The notes under the pieces: generated by a model | Seen by the model: only the letters and a program-made list of their open reading frames with translations | The model's database searches: none | Told to the model about the DNA's origin: nothing | Position numbers and translations under genes: made by a program | Part shown: in pieces, positions 43,437-52,038 of the stretch | How the letters are laid out: every line of letters begins with the position of its first letter | How positions within the stretch are numbered: the stretch's first letter is position 1 | Source of the DNA: Mycobacterium marinum | GTDB lineage: Bacteria > Actinomycetota > Actinomycetes > Mycobacteriales > Mycobacteriaceae | DNA length: 64,000 nt | Reading direction: 5' to 3' | Assembly (NCBI RefSeq): GCF_003391395.1 | Contig: NZ_CP024190.1 | Location: forward strand, 5,270,001-5,334,000

Positions 43437-43701
43437 GCGTTACCGGCGCGGCCGACTGCCCTACTTTCAATTTGGCCGGTCGACGCCGTGGCCCCAAGGA
43501 CGCTTCCCGCGCAACGGTTTTGCCGGGCATGCTCTGGTAGAGTCTTGCTCGAGGCTGGCCCATCACGTTAGCGGAATGTTCTTGCGCCGCAGTCGGCTTG
43601 CCGAGGGCTTGGGCCGCGTTGCGCGGCCGAATCCGCTTCAGCGCCAATGGCGGCAGTTCGAGTGGATCTTATTACCGGGCGTCGGCGCCAGCCGAGAATA
43701 G

Positions 43702-44397
43702 GTGTATGAGATGTCCAGCGATGTCGTGGGATACGGCGTTAGTGCGCAGGCAAACGATGGCACTTTGGTTGAGCTATTGCGGCGCCTACCCGCAACCACC
43801 GAGGTGGAGTTGGTCCAGCGCGAGATCGATCCGGGAAGTTCGGTGCTTGACCTCGGTGCTGGCGTCGGGCGGATCGCCAACCCACTGGCGAAGCTCGGCT
43901 ATCGGGTCACCGCCGTCGACGATTCAGCGGCGTTGTTAGGTGAAGTTCGGGGCGCCCGGACGGTCTGCGCCCGGATCGAGGAGCTGGAACTGGGGCAGCG
44001 ATTCGACGCCGTGCTACTGGCCAGCAGCCTGATCAACTATCCGGGGACCGAACTTCGGCGTGCCGTATTAGCCACCGTTGCAGGCCATCTCGAGCCAGCC
44101 GGCAAGGCTCTCATTCAGTGGAGGTCACCGAGCTGGTTCGCGTCGATGCAGCAAGGCGGTAGCCACCGGTTCGTTGATGGTCCGCTGACTCGGACGATGG
44201 ATGTCAAGTCCGACCGTGATGGAGTGCTCGAAGGCACGGTCAGTTTTGAATTGGACGGCCAGTTGTGGCGCCAGCCCGTTCGCGCGCAGCGCCTTACCTG
44301 CGCGCAGATCCAAGATGAACTCCACAGTGCCGGAATGCAATTGGAAACCAACGAGCCGGAAAAGGCCGAATGGCTGGTCGCGAGTCCGCATCGTTGA
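43702..44397 (+). CDS. Class I SAM-dependent methyltransferase
   Basis: 231 residues from the GTG at 43702, or 228 from the ATG at 43711. The SAM-binding motif I is VLDLGAGVGRIANPLAKLG, with the acidic end of beta 2 as VTAVDDS and motif IV as FDAVLLASSLINYP. The C-terminal half has a beta-rich insertion like those of small-molecule methyltransferases. The substrate is unknown. It is part of an accessory block between metG and the Rv1006-like gene and converges on a P450 gene, so a joint tailoring role is possible but unproven. Confidence 0.85.
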   Translation: MYEMSSDVVGYGVSAQANDGTLVELLRRLPATTEVELVQREIDPGSSVLDLGAGVGRIANPLAKLGYRVTAVDDSAALLGEVRGARTVCARIEELELGQRFDAVLLASSLINYPGTELRRAVLATVAGHLEPAGKALIQWRSPSWFASMQQGGSHRFVDGPLTRTMDVKSDRDGVLEGTVSFELDGQLWRQPVRAQRLTCAQIQDELHSAGMQLETNEPEKAEWLVASPHR

Positions 44398-44443
44398 TTC
44401 GGGTCGGGCTGGCCGGGCCAACCCACAAACGCGTGTTCACCTG

Positions 44444-45817
44444 CTAGTCCGGCGCCGGGACTCCCCTCATCGCCCGGACCAAAATGCGCCCCCCGCGATG
44501 CGGCACCAGGATGACGTTTTTCAGCTTCTGCCGTTCGTCGACCGCCGTCGTGGGGCATAGTTCGACCCGACGCAAGATCTCCCGCAACACAACGCGCATC
44601 TCGACCATGGCGAAGGCCGCGCCGAGGCAGCGACGACTACCGCCGCCGAATGGCAGCCAGCCGGTCGGGCCCAAAGTCACGCCGAGCATTCGATCCGGGT
44701 CGAACCGTTCTGGCCCCGGGTAAAGCGCCGCGCTTCCGTGCACCAGCCCGATTGACGGGACGACCATAACCCCCTCTGGCAGTAGATAACCCGCCAACTC
44801 GATCGGCTTGCGCAGCACTCGGCCCAAATCAAAGACCACCGGACGGGCCCGGAGGGTCTCCTTGACCACTGCGTCGAGGTACTCGTTGCCGACGGGGTCG
44901 CCGGCCGCGCTCGCATCGGCGGCCTGCACTGCCTTGGCCAGCACGGCCGGATGGCGGGTAAGACGTTCTAGCGCCCAGCAGAGCCCCGCCGCGGTGTTGT
45001 CGTGCCCGGCTACCAACAGGGTCATCAGCTGGTCGCGCAGCTCGCCGTCAGCCATCGTGCGTCCGTCGTTGTAGGCCGCTTGGATCAGCATGGCCAGGGT
45101 GTCAGCGCGCCCGGATAGGCCTGGGTCGGTTCGGTGTTCGGCAATCTCGGCGTAGAGCAGTTCGTCGGCCTCGGCTATGCGTCGATGCAGACCTCGCCAG
45201 GGGCCGCGCTGCAGGAGATTTGGTTTGGCCAGGGCCAGTGTCTCCCACGGGCGCAGATCGAGTAGCCGTGGCATGACTGCGCGTAGTGCCGCCAGCCGGG
45301 CTGCGTCGCTGGTACCGATGACCGTTCGAAGTATCACCTCCAGGGTGATCTCGGACATCTTGGTTGCGGCCGCGAATGGGGTGCCCACGGGCCAGCCGGT
45401 GACGTTTTCCGCGGCGATCTCGGCGATCAGCCCGGCTTGTCTTTCGATCACGTCGCGGTGAAATGGTGCCAGCATCAGGCGCCGCCGGTCTCGATGGACT
45501 CGGTCGTCAACCACCAGCAGGGAGCTGTCACCGAGCAAGCCTCGAAGCATGCTTGCCGCACCGCCGTGAAGGGTGTTCGGGTCACCGGCGAACACGGACT
45601 TGATGACGGCCGGATCGGCGACATAGACCATCGTGCCGATTGATGCGACTCGAAGCGTGAAGACATCCCCGTAGCGCCGCCGACACGCAGCCAGAAAGCG
45701 CGGTCCGTGGCGGATTAGTAGTGCGTCCTGCACTGATCGGGGCAGCCGCGGTCCGGGGGGAAGCGCGGTTCTGGTCCGCGCGATCATCGTCGTGACATCG
45801 TAGGCGTTACCCTTCAT
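44444..45817 (-). CDS. Cytochrome P450, CYP135/138-like
   Basis: 457 residues from the ATG at 45817. The heme-binding loop is FGGGSRRCLGAAFA with Cys397. The K-helix ExxR is KETLRAR (Glu320, Arg323). The Pro-rich N-terminus is LPPGPRLPRSV, and there is no membrane anchor. The I-helix reads AGHDNTA, so Asn274 replaces the Thr that normally protonates bound oxygen. Electron partners (ferredoxin, reductase) are not adjacent. The frame extends upstream to 46060, but that part has no homology. The substrate is unknown. Confidence 0.9.
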   Translation of the reverse strand: MKGNAYDVTTMIARTRTALPPGPRLPRSVQDALLIRHGPRFLAACRRRYGDVFTLRVASIGTMVYVADPAVIKSVFAGDPNTLHGGAASMLRGLLGDSSLLVVDDRVHRDRRRLMLAPFHRDVIERQAGLIAEIAAENVTGWPVGTPFAAATKMSEITLEVILRTVIGTSDAARLAALRAVMPRLLDLRPWETLALAKPNLLQRGPWRGLHRRIAEADELLYAEIAEHRTDPGLSGRADTLAMLIQAAYNDGRTMADGELRDQLMTLLVAGHDNTAAGLCWALERLTRHPAVLAKAVQAADASAAGDPVGNEYLDAVVKETLRARPVVFDLGRVLRKPIELAGYLLPEGVMVVPSIGLVHGSAALYPGPERFDPDRMLGVTLGPTGWLPFGGGSRRCLGAAFAMVEMRVVLREILRRVELCPTTAVDERQKLKNVILVPHRGGRILVRAMRGVPAPD

Positions 45818-46137
45818 CGACGCCCTTCTCGAGAAAATTCGTTGCGCGACAGAACGTTCTACTGAAGTCCAGCACCAGTAGCGATTGTGCCGACCTACGC
45901 CGGCGCCTGACGTAGGTCGGCACATCGACAATCCGGCTAAATCACTCGGCGAGATCAGCCGCCGTGAAGTACGGGTACGAGTAAGCGACATCGCACTCGC
46001 TGAAAAGACAATCGTAAGACATGAATTCACCTCCTCTGCGCTAAATACCAAGTTAACCAAAGGGTTTCAATGCAAAGACACCGGATCCATCCAGACACCC
46101 GGGCTCGCAGAGCTAGCGTATAGGCGCCAAGCCAGAT

Positions 46138-46230
46138 CCCGGCATCAAGCGTCCGCACAGATTGCTTCAAACCATCAGATAAGGCCTTGCCGCGAAGCCT
46201 TTTTCGCAGACGACGCACAGCGGCCCGCCA
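46138..46230 (+). repeat. Long imperfect inverted repeat, left copy (right copy 46839-46932)
   Basis: About 85-93 bases here match the reverse complement of 46839-46932 at roughly 90 percent, with perfect blocks such as GCGTCCGCACAGATTGCTTC and ATAAGGCCTTGCC. Weaker similarity continues inward for a further 100 or more bases on both sides, including TTGGATTTG. The two copies are separated by about 600 bases. Confidence 0.85.
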
Positions 46231-46838
46231 CACAGTATACAGATACCTGGTACCCGTATCACGGTCCGACGAAGCCAAGCTCCAGGGCATTGAGCCCCAG
46301 TAGAGCCATCGAGACGGCGCCCGGCATGGGGCGAACGTTGGATTTGGCGCCGCCCCCCAGATCTTGAGCTGCGAGTCATGTTGCCCACATGACCTTTTGG
46401 CGTCGTTCGACGGGTGCTACAGCGACTTGATCATGCGGCGATGGCGGTGTGCGGTTGCAGCCCCGGAAACGACAGGCCCCGAGCGGCCGTTGCTCGATGC
46501 CCCGCGCCAACACCGGCAATGTCGCACCGCAACTTCTACGCGGCAAGATTCAAAACAGCAAAACCCACCACACCACGGCGCCTGCCGCGCAACACTCAGC
46601 TTCGCGACGGAGCTCGTCAAGTAGGGCTCGAACACAACGCCGTCCTTGCGGGCCGACTCCTCGTCAAGCGATTTCGGATGCCACAAATCCAATGGTCAAC
46701 CCCACTCCACTGGGCCAGCGGATCGGGCTCGGGCCGCCTCTGGAGCCCGACCCATTCTCCATGCGCTCATGGATGCTGGATAGCGGCATTCGCCTCGGCG
46801 GCAAACATCATACGCGCCACCAGTGACTGTATGTTCTT

Positions 46839-46932
46839 TGGCGAGTCGCTGTGTGTCGTCTGCGAAAAAGGCTTCGTGGCAAGGCCTTATCTGCTGGTTT
46901 GAAGCAATCTGTGCGGACGCCTGATGGCGGGG
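46839..46932 (-). repeat. Long imperfect inverted repeat, right copy
   Basis: Reverse-complement partner of 46138-46230. In one frame both copies encode RLRKRLRGKALSxGLKQSVR, in another CVVCEKGFxARPYLxV followed by a stop, so the repeated unit may once have been coding. The source element is not recognised. Confidence 0.85.
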
Positions 46933-47004
46933 ACTCACGCCGTCCGCGCCTACATCACCCGCTGGAACAAGACGCGCCCACTAACTTCGGATGCGGACCA
47001 ATAG
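46927..47004 (+). pseudogene. Scrap of a DDE transposase C-terminus
   Basis: The frame reads AGTHAVRAYITRWNKTRP, then SDADQ and a stop. This resembles the terminal VRAYIxxWN...P...TADEI segment of IS630-type transposases. Nothing upstream continues it. It is only 25 codons long, so the call is tentative. Confidence 0.35.
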
Positions 47005-47016
47005 GATGTTTCCGCA

Positions 47017-47583
47017 GTGATCGAGAATCGCAAGGACCTGGAGTCATACCTGGCCGCGGATCTACACGCCTACGGCCTGGATCGCTGGCGACTCCGGCAC
47101 CGGATCTTGCAGCGCCCCGCGCATTTTCAGCGTTTGCTACGCAAGTCCGAGTATTGGACGAATTCGGCTCGGACGCCGGCCGGGCGACTCGTTGCCGCGT
47201 ATCTTCGGCTACGAACCAAGTTCCTCGGCGAACGCCTCGGCTTCGACATCCCGCGCAACGTATTCGGCCCGGGCCTCTCGATCGCCCATATCGGCTCGAT
47301 TGTCGTGAACTGCAACGCCAAAGTCGGCTCGAATTGCCGACTCCACCATGGCGTGACAATAGGTGAGGGACGCGCGGGCGAATACCCGACGATCGGCGAT
47401 GACGTTTTCATCTCGGTCGGAGCCACGGTGCTCGGCGCCGATGTCGGCAGCCGTGTGGTCATCTACGCGAGCGCGGTCGTCATCAAGCCGGTACCTGACG
47501 ATGTCGAGGTCGCCGGCATTCCCGCCCGAGTCGTCAGGGACCGTCGTCCGGGCGGCCTGCGCCCCCAGAGGCCGGGCTCCTAG
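47017..47583 (+). CDS. Serine O-acetyltransferase-like hexapeptide acyltransferase
   Basis: 188 residues from a GTG. An N-terminal helical region of about 75 residues precedes a left-handed beta helix with the SAT signature: IAHIGSIVVN, CRLHHGVTIGEG (catalytic His) and PTIGDDVFISVGATVLGAD. It ends with EVAGIPARVVR. CysE-like enzymes acetylate serine for cysteine synthesis, but short forms of this type also O-acetylate exopolysaccharides and natural products. No cysK is adjacent, so the second role is at least as likely. Confidence 0.85.
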   Translation: MIENRKDLESYLAADLHAYGLDRWRLRHRILQRPAHFQRLLRKSEYWTNSARTPAGRLVAAYLRLRTKFLGERLGFDIPRNVFGPGLSIAHIGSIVVNCNAKVGSNCRLHHGVTIGEGRAGEYPTIGDDVFISVGATVLGADVGSRVVIYASAVVIKPVPDDVEVAGIPARVVRDRRPGGLRPQRPGS

Positions 47584-47650
47584 GCCCGGCACCCAGATCG
47601 CCGACCGGCACAGGAAACTCGTTCAGCACAACGTCAGCAAACCTACGGTG

Positions 47651-49360
47651 TCATTGATCGCTGACCGAGGTCTGCGCGTCGCGGGGCACATCGAGTGCCG
47701 CAATGGCGTAAAAGCCGGAATCGTCGCGGCCGTCCCGAGCCAGCAGCATGGGCGGATAATCCACCAGGTGCGAACCATTCGGTTTGTGCTGTTGCCAATC
47801 GATCGCAGCCCGTAGCGTGTAGTGACCGGCCGGCAGGCCAGTCAGATCGATACGTACCGTCTCGGTTGCCGACGCCGGTATCGGCGCAATGGCATTGCGA
47901 TCACCGGGCGCCTCGGGAACCAGAGATTTGAGGTCCACGCTCGATGGCAGCGTGCGAATCGTCTGTCCGGTGAAGTCCACCAACCGGAAGCCGGGTACCC
48001 ATTTCTCGGTCGCAGCGGCGGAGCCGGAATTGGTCCAGACCACCGAGATGGTCGCCGCCTTGCCGTCCATCCCCTGGGATCCGGGTTTGGCTTCGACCGA
48101 ATAGCGATATCCCGCGGTCGCATTGGCCTGGGCCCACAGCAAGTACAGCTTGGGATCCATCGGTGAGCGCGAGTCCTCGTCGGGGAAGTTGATGCTCGAT
48201 GTCATCGAGACGTGGTATCTCATGACGTCGCGCAGGCCCTTCTCGTAGTAGGCCTGCCGCGTGGTGCCCTCGGGCAATTGGCACCATTCGGTGATCACCG
48301 GCGCCGTGGCCAGCCGTTGACGCAGCTGCCCGACCACGGGATCTTGGGTCTGCACGTAGTGAGCGCCATTGCCGTCCGCCCAGGCCGGCATTGGCGCATA
48401 GACCCCAAGGCAGTCCGACCGGATACCGACCGGCGCGGAAAGCTTCTTGGTGACGTCGTCGGCAAGGAGTTCGCGAACGATCTCCGGGTTGGCCGGACTG
48501 GTCACCAATTGGGTTCGGGGGAAGGCGCTGACGTTCGCCCCGACCAGCTGCCGAATGGAATCGGTGGTGATGTTCTGGTCGCGGAACTGGCTGTAGTAAC
48601 CAAGGGCGGCGGCGCTGGCATCGGGGGCCGGACCGGGCGCACCTAGCGAGTCACGCAGATAGGCGATGTGGTTTTCGCTGAAGTCTCCGTATCCGGAGAA
48701 CTCGAACACGCTGAGCCGTTCGTCGCCGTCGTAGCGGCGGCCCAGCGCTGCCAGCAACTCGCTGAAGCTGCGCAGATAGGTGGGATCGTTGAAGTTCGGC
48801 ACCACCTGCGTCACTCCGGCACCCACGCCGTGAGCCGGCCCCGGATAGCTGGTGGTGGTTCCCGGAATCGCGCGCAACCAGTCGGGCACGGCGATGTTGG
48901 TGTTGTTCGGGTAGGAGTCGTTGCAGCAGGAGTTGTAGGCGTAGATGCGCAGGGTCAAGCGCATGCGACGATCGGCCAGCTTGCTCAGCGCGTCGTCGAT
49001 CAGGCCGAAGTCGTACTTGAGTTCATCGGGAGGGTTGGGCCCCAGCGTGGCCGGATCCACCGGCTGCAGCTGGCGCCACGGGAGCCGCAAGCTGGCGTCG
49101 AACGACGCCGGCCAGGCCGGGTACCGCTGCTGGGCGGGATCGCGTTGCGGGAACAGCGGTTCCAAGAGGTCTTCGTACTGGCCGCGCAGCGGGTTGGGGA
49201 GCTCCTGGGAAGCCGCCGGAATCGCGGGACTGACTATCGCGGCCAGTGGGCTGTTGTTTTCGTGGCTTCTGCTGCAGCCGTCGAGTGCCCCGCCCAGTAG
49301 AAGAACCACGCACGCAACAACGATCGATGTGTGTTTCTTAATTGTCCGAACCATTCTCAC
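47651..49360 (-). CDS. Exported lipoprotein with glycoside-hydrolase-like DUF4832 architecture (Rv1006-like)
   Basis: 569 residues from a GTG, or 567 from the ATG at 49354. A signal peptide with lipobox LDGC predicts lipid anchoring. The mature protein begins NPLRGQYEDLLEPLFP, the NP-x-RG opening of the DUF4874/DUF4832 group. A TIM-barrel-like region follows, with RLTLRIYAYNSCC, LSVFEFSGYGDFSEN and ITEWCQLPEG (candidate acidic residues). The C-terminal beta-sandwich has ISVVWTNSGSAAA and YTLRAAIDW. The orientation opposite to metG and pabB is as in M. tuberculosis. The substrate is unknown. Confidence 0.85.
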   Translation of the reverse strand: MRMVRTIKKHTSIVVACVVLLLGGALDGCSRSHENNSPLAAIVSPAIPAASQELPNPLRGQYEDLLEPLFPQRDPAQQRYPAWPASFDASLRLPWRQLQPVDPATLGPNPPDELKYDFGLIDDALSKLADRRMRLTLRIYAYNSCCNDSYPNNTNIAVPDWLRAIPGTTTSYPGPAHGVGAGVTQVVPNFNDPTYLRSFSELLAALGRRYDGDERLSVFEFSGYGDFSENHIAYLRDSLGAPGPAPDASAAALGYYSQFRDQNITTDSIRQLVGANVSAFPRTQLVTSPANPEIVRELLADDVTKKLSAPVGIRSDCLGVYAPMPAWADGNGAHYVQTQDPVVGQLRQRLATAPVITEWCQLPEGTTRQAYYEKGLRDVMRYHVSMTSSINFPDEDSRSPMDPKLYLLWAQANATAGYRYSVEAKPGSQGMDGKAATISVVWTNSGSAAATEKWVPGFRLVDFTGQTIRTLPSSVDLKSLVPEAPGDRNAIAPIPASATETVRIDLTGLPAGHYTLRAAIDWQQHKPNGSHLVDYPPMLLARDGRDDSGFYAIAALDVPRDAQTSVSDQ

Positions 49361-49851
49361 ATTCGAGCCAGATCGCGCCGAGCATCGACGCCTCGCGGTC
49401 GGCGAGCAACGGCATCGACATCCAACGAGCGGATAACAACGCCGCCAACGCGTTGCTGACTACCTTCAGTTGACGAGCGGCCTGTTCGAGCCCAGATTTT
49501 CGAATGCACGCCAGTGCGCATTGATAAACCCCAGTTCGCCTGGTTTTCCGCCGGGTCTACCGGGAAAGTCACGGCTCGATTCTAGTTAAGCGAGCCTAAC
49601 ACGCACGCCCGGTCCAGCCGGGCTGCCGAGCCGGCGCGCGACGGCCCAATGCGGTGACGATACGCCCGGTCAGCTAACCGGAGGTGGTTGGCGCAAGCAG
49701 GCCCGGCCGTGGGACCGGGCGCGCCGAAAGTGAGACAGCTCACAATCGGGGCCCTTACTGTCACGGCAGGCCGGTCTGCGGTGTCTTGAGGGCACAAGTC
49801 CGTTGCGTTCCCCAAGCGTCCGCAACAACGGCAACAACACGGAGGCAGCAG
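49361..49851. other. 491-bp divergent intergenic region
   Basis: The region lies between the Rv1006-like gene and the oxidoreductase. No supported ORF. It contains a small inverted repeat GTGAG-ACAG-CTCAC at 49730-49743 and, 15 nt later, a candidate ECF41 promoter. Confidence 0.5.
49759..49785 (+). promoter_or_regulatory. Candidate ECF41-type promoter
   Basis: TGTCACG at 49759-49765, a 16-base spacer, then TGTC at 49782-49785. The published ECF41 consensus, as I recall it, is TGTCACA, 16 bases, CGTC; this site differs at two positions. It lies 67 nt before the oxidoreductase ATG, and the sigma factor gene is the next gene, so autoregulation is likely. Confidence 0.6.
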
Positions 49852-51036
49852 ATGAGCGAGATGACCGACCACCGTAACCATGTCGTCGTGATCGGCGGCG
49901 GCTACGCCGGAATCATGGCCGCCAACCACTTGAGGTCACGTGCGGACCTGGAGATCACCGTGGTGAATCCGCGTCCCGTCTTTGTCGAGCGGATTCGGTT
50001 GCACCAGTTGGCCGCGGGCAGCGGCACCGCCACCGTCGACTACGACTCGATGCTCGGCGACGGCATTCACCTGGTGGTCGACGCCGTCGACCGTATCGAC
50101 GCCGATGAACACCGGTTGCTACTGGCATCGGGATCCGAGCTGCGCTACGACTACCTGATCTACGCCGTCGGCAGCACCGCGGCGATGCCCGCCGTGGCAG
50201 GCGCCGCCGAGTTCGCATTTTCGGTGGCCGACCTCGACGGCGCGACACGGCTGCGGCACGCGATGGCCGATCTGCCCGCCGACGCCGCCATCACCGTGGT
50301 CGGCGGCGGATTGACCGGCATCGAGGCCGCGGCCGAACTTGCCGAGCGTGGCCGCCGCGTCACGTTGGTCTGCGGCGGCAGGCTGGGGCCGTCATTGAGC
50401 AACCGCGGCCGTCACTCGGTGGCCAGGCAACTGGGCAAACTCGGGGTGAACGTGCTGGAATCGGCGGCCGTCAGCGAAGTCCGGTGGAATGCGGTGGTGC
50501 TGGCCGATGACACGGTGCTCACCAGCGCCGCCACCGTGTGGACGGCGGGATTCGGCGTCCCGGATCTGGCCGCCCGCAGCGGGCTCCGCACCGACGATCT
50601 GGGCCGATTGCTCACCGATGAGACGCTGACCAGCGTCAGCGATGACCGCATCGTTGCCGCCGGCGACGCCGTCGCACCGTCGGGCCAGCCCTTGCGGATG
50701 AGCTGCCAAGCCGCCGGGCCGCTGGGGGCCCAAGCGGCAAACACGGTGCTGAGCCGGATCGCTGGAGGTCAACCCGTCGCGCTGAACCAGGCGTTCGTCG
50801 GACAATGCATCAGCGTGGGCCGCAGCTACGGCACGATTCAACTCGCGCACACCGACGACACCCCGGTGAACGTGATCATCGGCGGCCGTGCCGGCGCGGC
50901 AGTCAAGGAAGCCATCTGCAAGGGCACGCTGTGGGCGCTGCGGCGCGAGGCCGCCAAACCCGGCTCGTACTTCTGGCTGAAGGGCGGCAGCCGACCCGTC
51001 CAACCGTCGGCCGAGCAACCGGTTGTGCTCCCGTGA
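49852..51036 (+). CDS. FAD-dependent pyridine nucleotide-disulfide-type oxidoreductase
   Basis: 394 residues from the ATG at 49852 (GGAGG upstream). The FAD-binding Rossmann motif is VVVIGGGYAGIMAANHL. The NAD(P)-binding motif is ITVVGGGLTGIEAAAELAE, and the second FAD motif is DRIVAAGDAV. It has NDH-2/ferredoxin reductase-like architecture without a CxxxxC redox pair. It is cotranscribed with the ECF41 sigma factor gene (GTGA overlap). ECF41 genes are typically next to an oxidoreductase, carboxymuconolactone decarboxylase or epimerase, so this is the likely regulated enzyme. Confidence 0.9.
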   Translation: MSEMTDHRNHVVVIGGGYAGIMAANHLRSRADLEITVVNPRPVFVERIRLHQLAAGSGTATVDYDSMLGDGIHLVVDAVDRIDADEHRLLLASGSELRYDYLIYAVGSTAAMPAVAGAAEFAFSVADLDGATRLRHAMADLPADAAITVVGGGLTGIEAAAELAERGRRVTLVCGGRLGPSLSNRGRHSVARQLGKLGVNVLESAAVSEVRWNAVVLADDTVLTSAATVWTAGFGVPDLAARSGLRTDDLGRLLTDETLTSVSDDRIVAAGDAVAPSGQPLRMSCQAAGPLGAQAANTVLSRIAGGQPVALNQAFVGQCISVGRSYGTIQLAHTDDTPVNVIIGGRAGAAVKEAICKGTLWALRREAAKPGSYFWLKGGSRPVQPSAEQPVVLP

Positions 51037-51938
51037 CACCGCCGTCGCACAGTGACGAGCATGCCGAACGGTTCACCCTGCTGCGCCCGCTGTTGTTCAC
51101 CATTGCCTACGAAATCCTGGGCTCAGCAACCGAATCCGACGACGTGCTGCAGGAGAGCTATTTGCGGTGGGCGGCGGTCGACTTGTCGGCCGTCCGCGAC
51201 ACCAAGTCCTACCTGGCCCAACTGGTAACTCGCCAGTCGCTTAACGCATTGCGGGCCGGCGCTCGCCGCCGCGAGGAGTACGTGGGGCCGTGGCTCCCCG
51301 AGCCGCTGCTGCTCGACGAGAGCGACCCGTCTGCTGATCTGGTACTCGCGGAATCGGTGTCGATGGCCATGCTGGTCCTGCTGGAGACCCTGACCCCCGA
51401 CGAGCGCGCGGTGTTCGTACTGCGCGAGGTGTTCGGGTTCGACTATGACGAGATCGCCGACGCGGTGGGAAAGCCCGCTCCGACGGTGCGCCAGGTCGCT
51501 CACCGGGCCCGCGCGCACATCCAGGCGCGGCGCAAGAAGTATGGCGATGTCGACCCGCAACGCAATGCGCAGCTCACCGCCCAGTTTCTGCAGACCGCTG
51601 CCAGCGGCGACGTGGAAGCGTTGATGGCGATGCTGGCACCGGATGCGACCTGGCTGGCCGACAGTGGCGGCAAGGTGTCTGCGGCCCGCAAGCCGGTGGT
51701 CGGCGCCGAACGGGTGGCCAGGGCCATCACCGGGCTCATCCGCAAAGCAGCAACCGAACTGCAGGTCGAGCTGGTGACGTGCAACAGTGCTCCCGCGGTC
51801 CTGTTCTATCTCGGCGGGCAGTTGGAGGGAGTGATCACGCTGGAAATCGTCGGCGACAAGATCACCAACTTCTATGTGATGCGTAATCCGGACAAGCTGA
51901 CGGCGGTGGCGCGGGCCCACGAAATCAGCCGCGGCTAG
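51033..51938 (+). CDS. ECF41-family RNA polymerase sigma factor with C-terminal SnoaL-like domain
   Basis: 301 residues from a GTG at 51033 that overlaps the oxidoreductase stop. Sigma region 2 is at about 10-75 (TIAYEILGSATESDDVLQES) and region 4 at about 110-165 (LTPDERAVFVLREVF, then YDEIADAVG). The SnoaL-like extension (about 180-295) starts in TAASGDVEALMAML and includes SGGKVSAARKPVVGAERV, the DGGGK-type linker motif of ECF41. In this family the extension acts as a built-in regulator instead of a separate anti-sigma factor. It resembles SigJ-type factors of mycobacteria. Confidence 0.92.
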   Translation: MTPPSHSDEHAERFTLLRPLLFTIAYEILGSATESDDVLQESYLRWAAVDLSAVRDTKSYLAQLVTRQSLNALRAGARRREEYVGPWLPEPLLLDESDPSADLVLAESVSMAMLVLLETLTPDERAVFVLREVFGFDYDEIADAVGKPAPTVRQVAHRARAHIQARRKKYGDVDPQRNAQLTAQFLQTAASGDVEALMAMLAPDATWLADSGGKVSAARKPVVGAERVARAITGLIRKAATELQVELVTCNSAPAVLFYLGGQLEGVITLEIVGDKITNFYVMRNPDKLTAVARAHEISRG

Positions 51939-52038
51939 GCGTCGCGGCCCTGCCGCTCACCAGCGCCGCTGCACCGCCTGCCGTCCCCGGGCTGGACTCG
52001 TGGCGTGCGAAAACCCATCGTTCTGTCAAGCTAAAGCG

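Larger units (their letters stand above)
45818..47016. other. 1.2-kb gene-poor stretch between the P450 and the acetyltransferase
   Basis: No convincing complete gene is visible. The stretch has mixed base composition, lower in GC than the flanks, and short ORFs in several frames without recognisable domains. It contains a long imperfect inverted repeat (46138-46230 and 46839-46932) and a scrap resembling the C-terminus of a DDE transposase (46927-47004). It looks like decayed mobile DNA. Confidence 0.6.

Noticed and set aside
43437..43701. Small gene between metG and the methyltransferase
   Set aside because: ORFs here overlap the neighbours in other frames, have no ribosome-binding site and no recognisable pattern.
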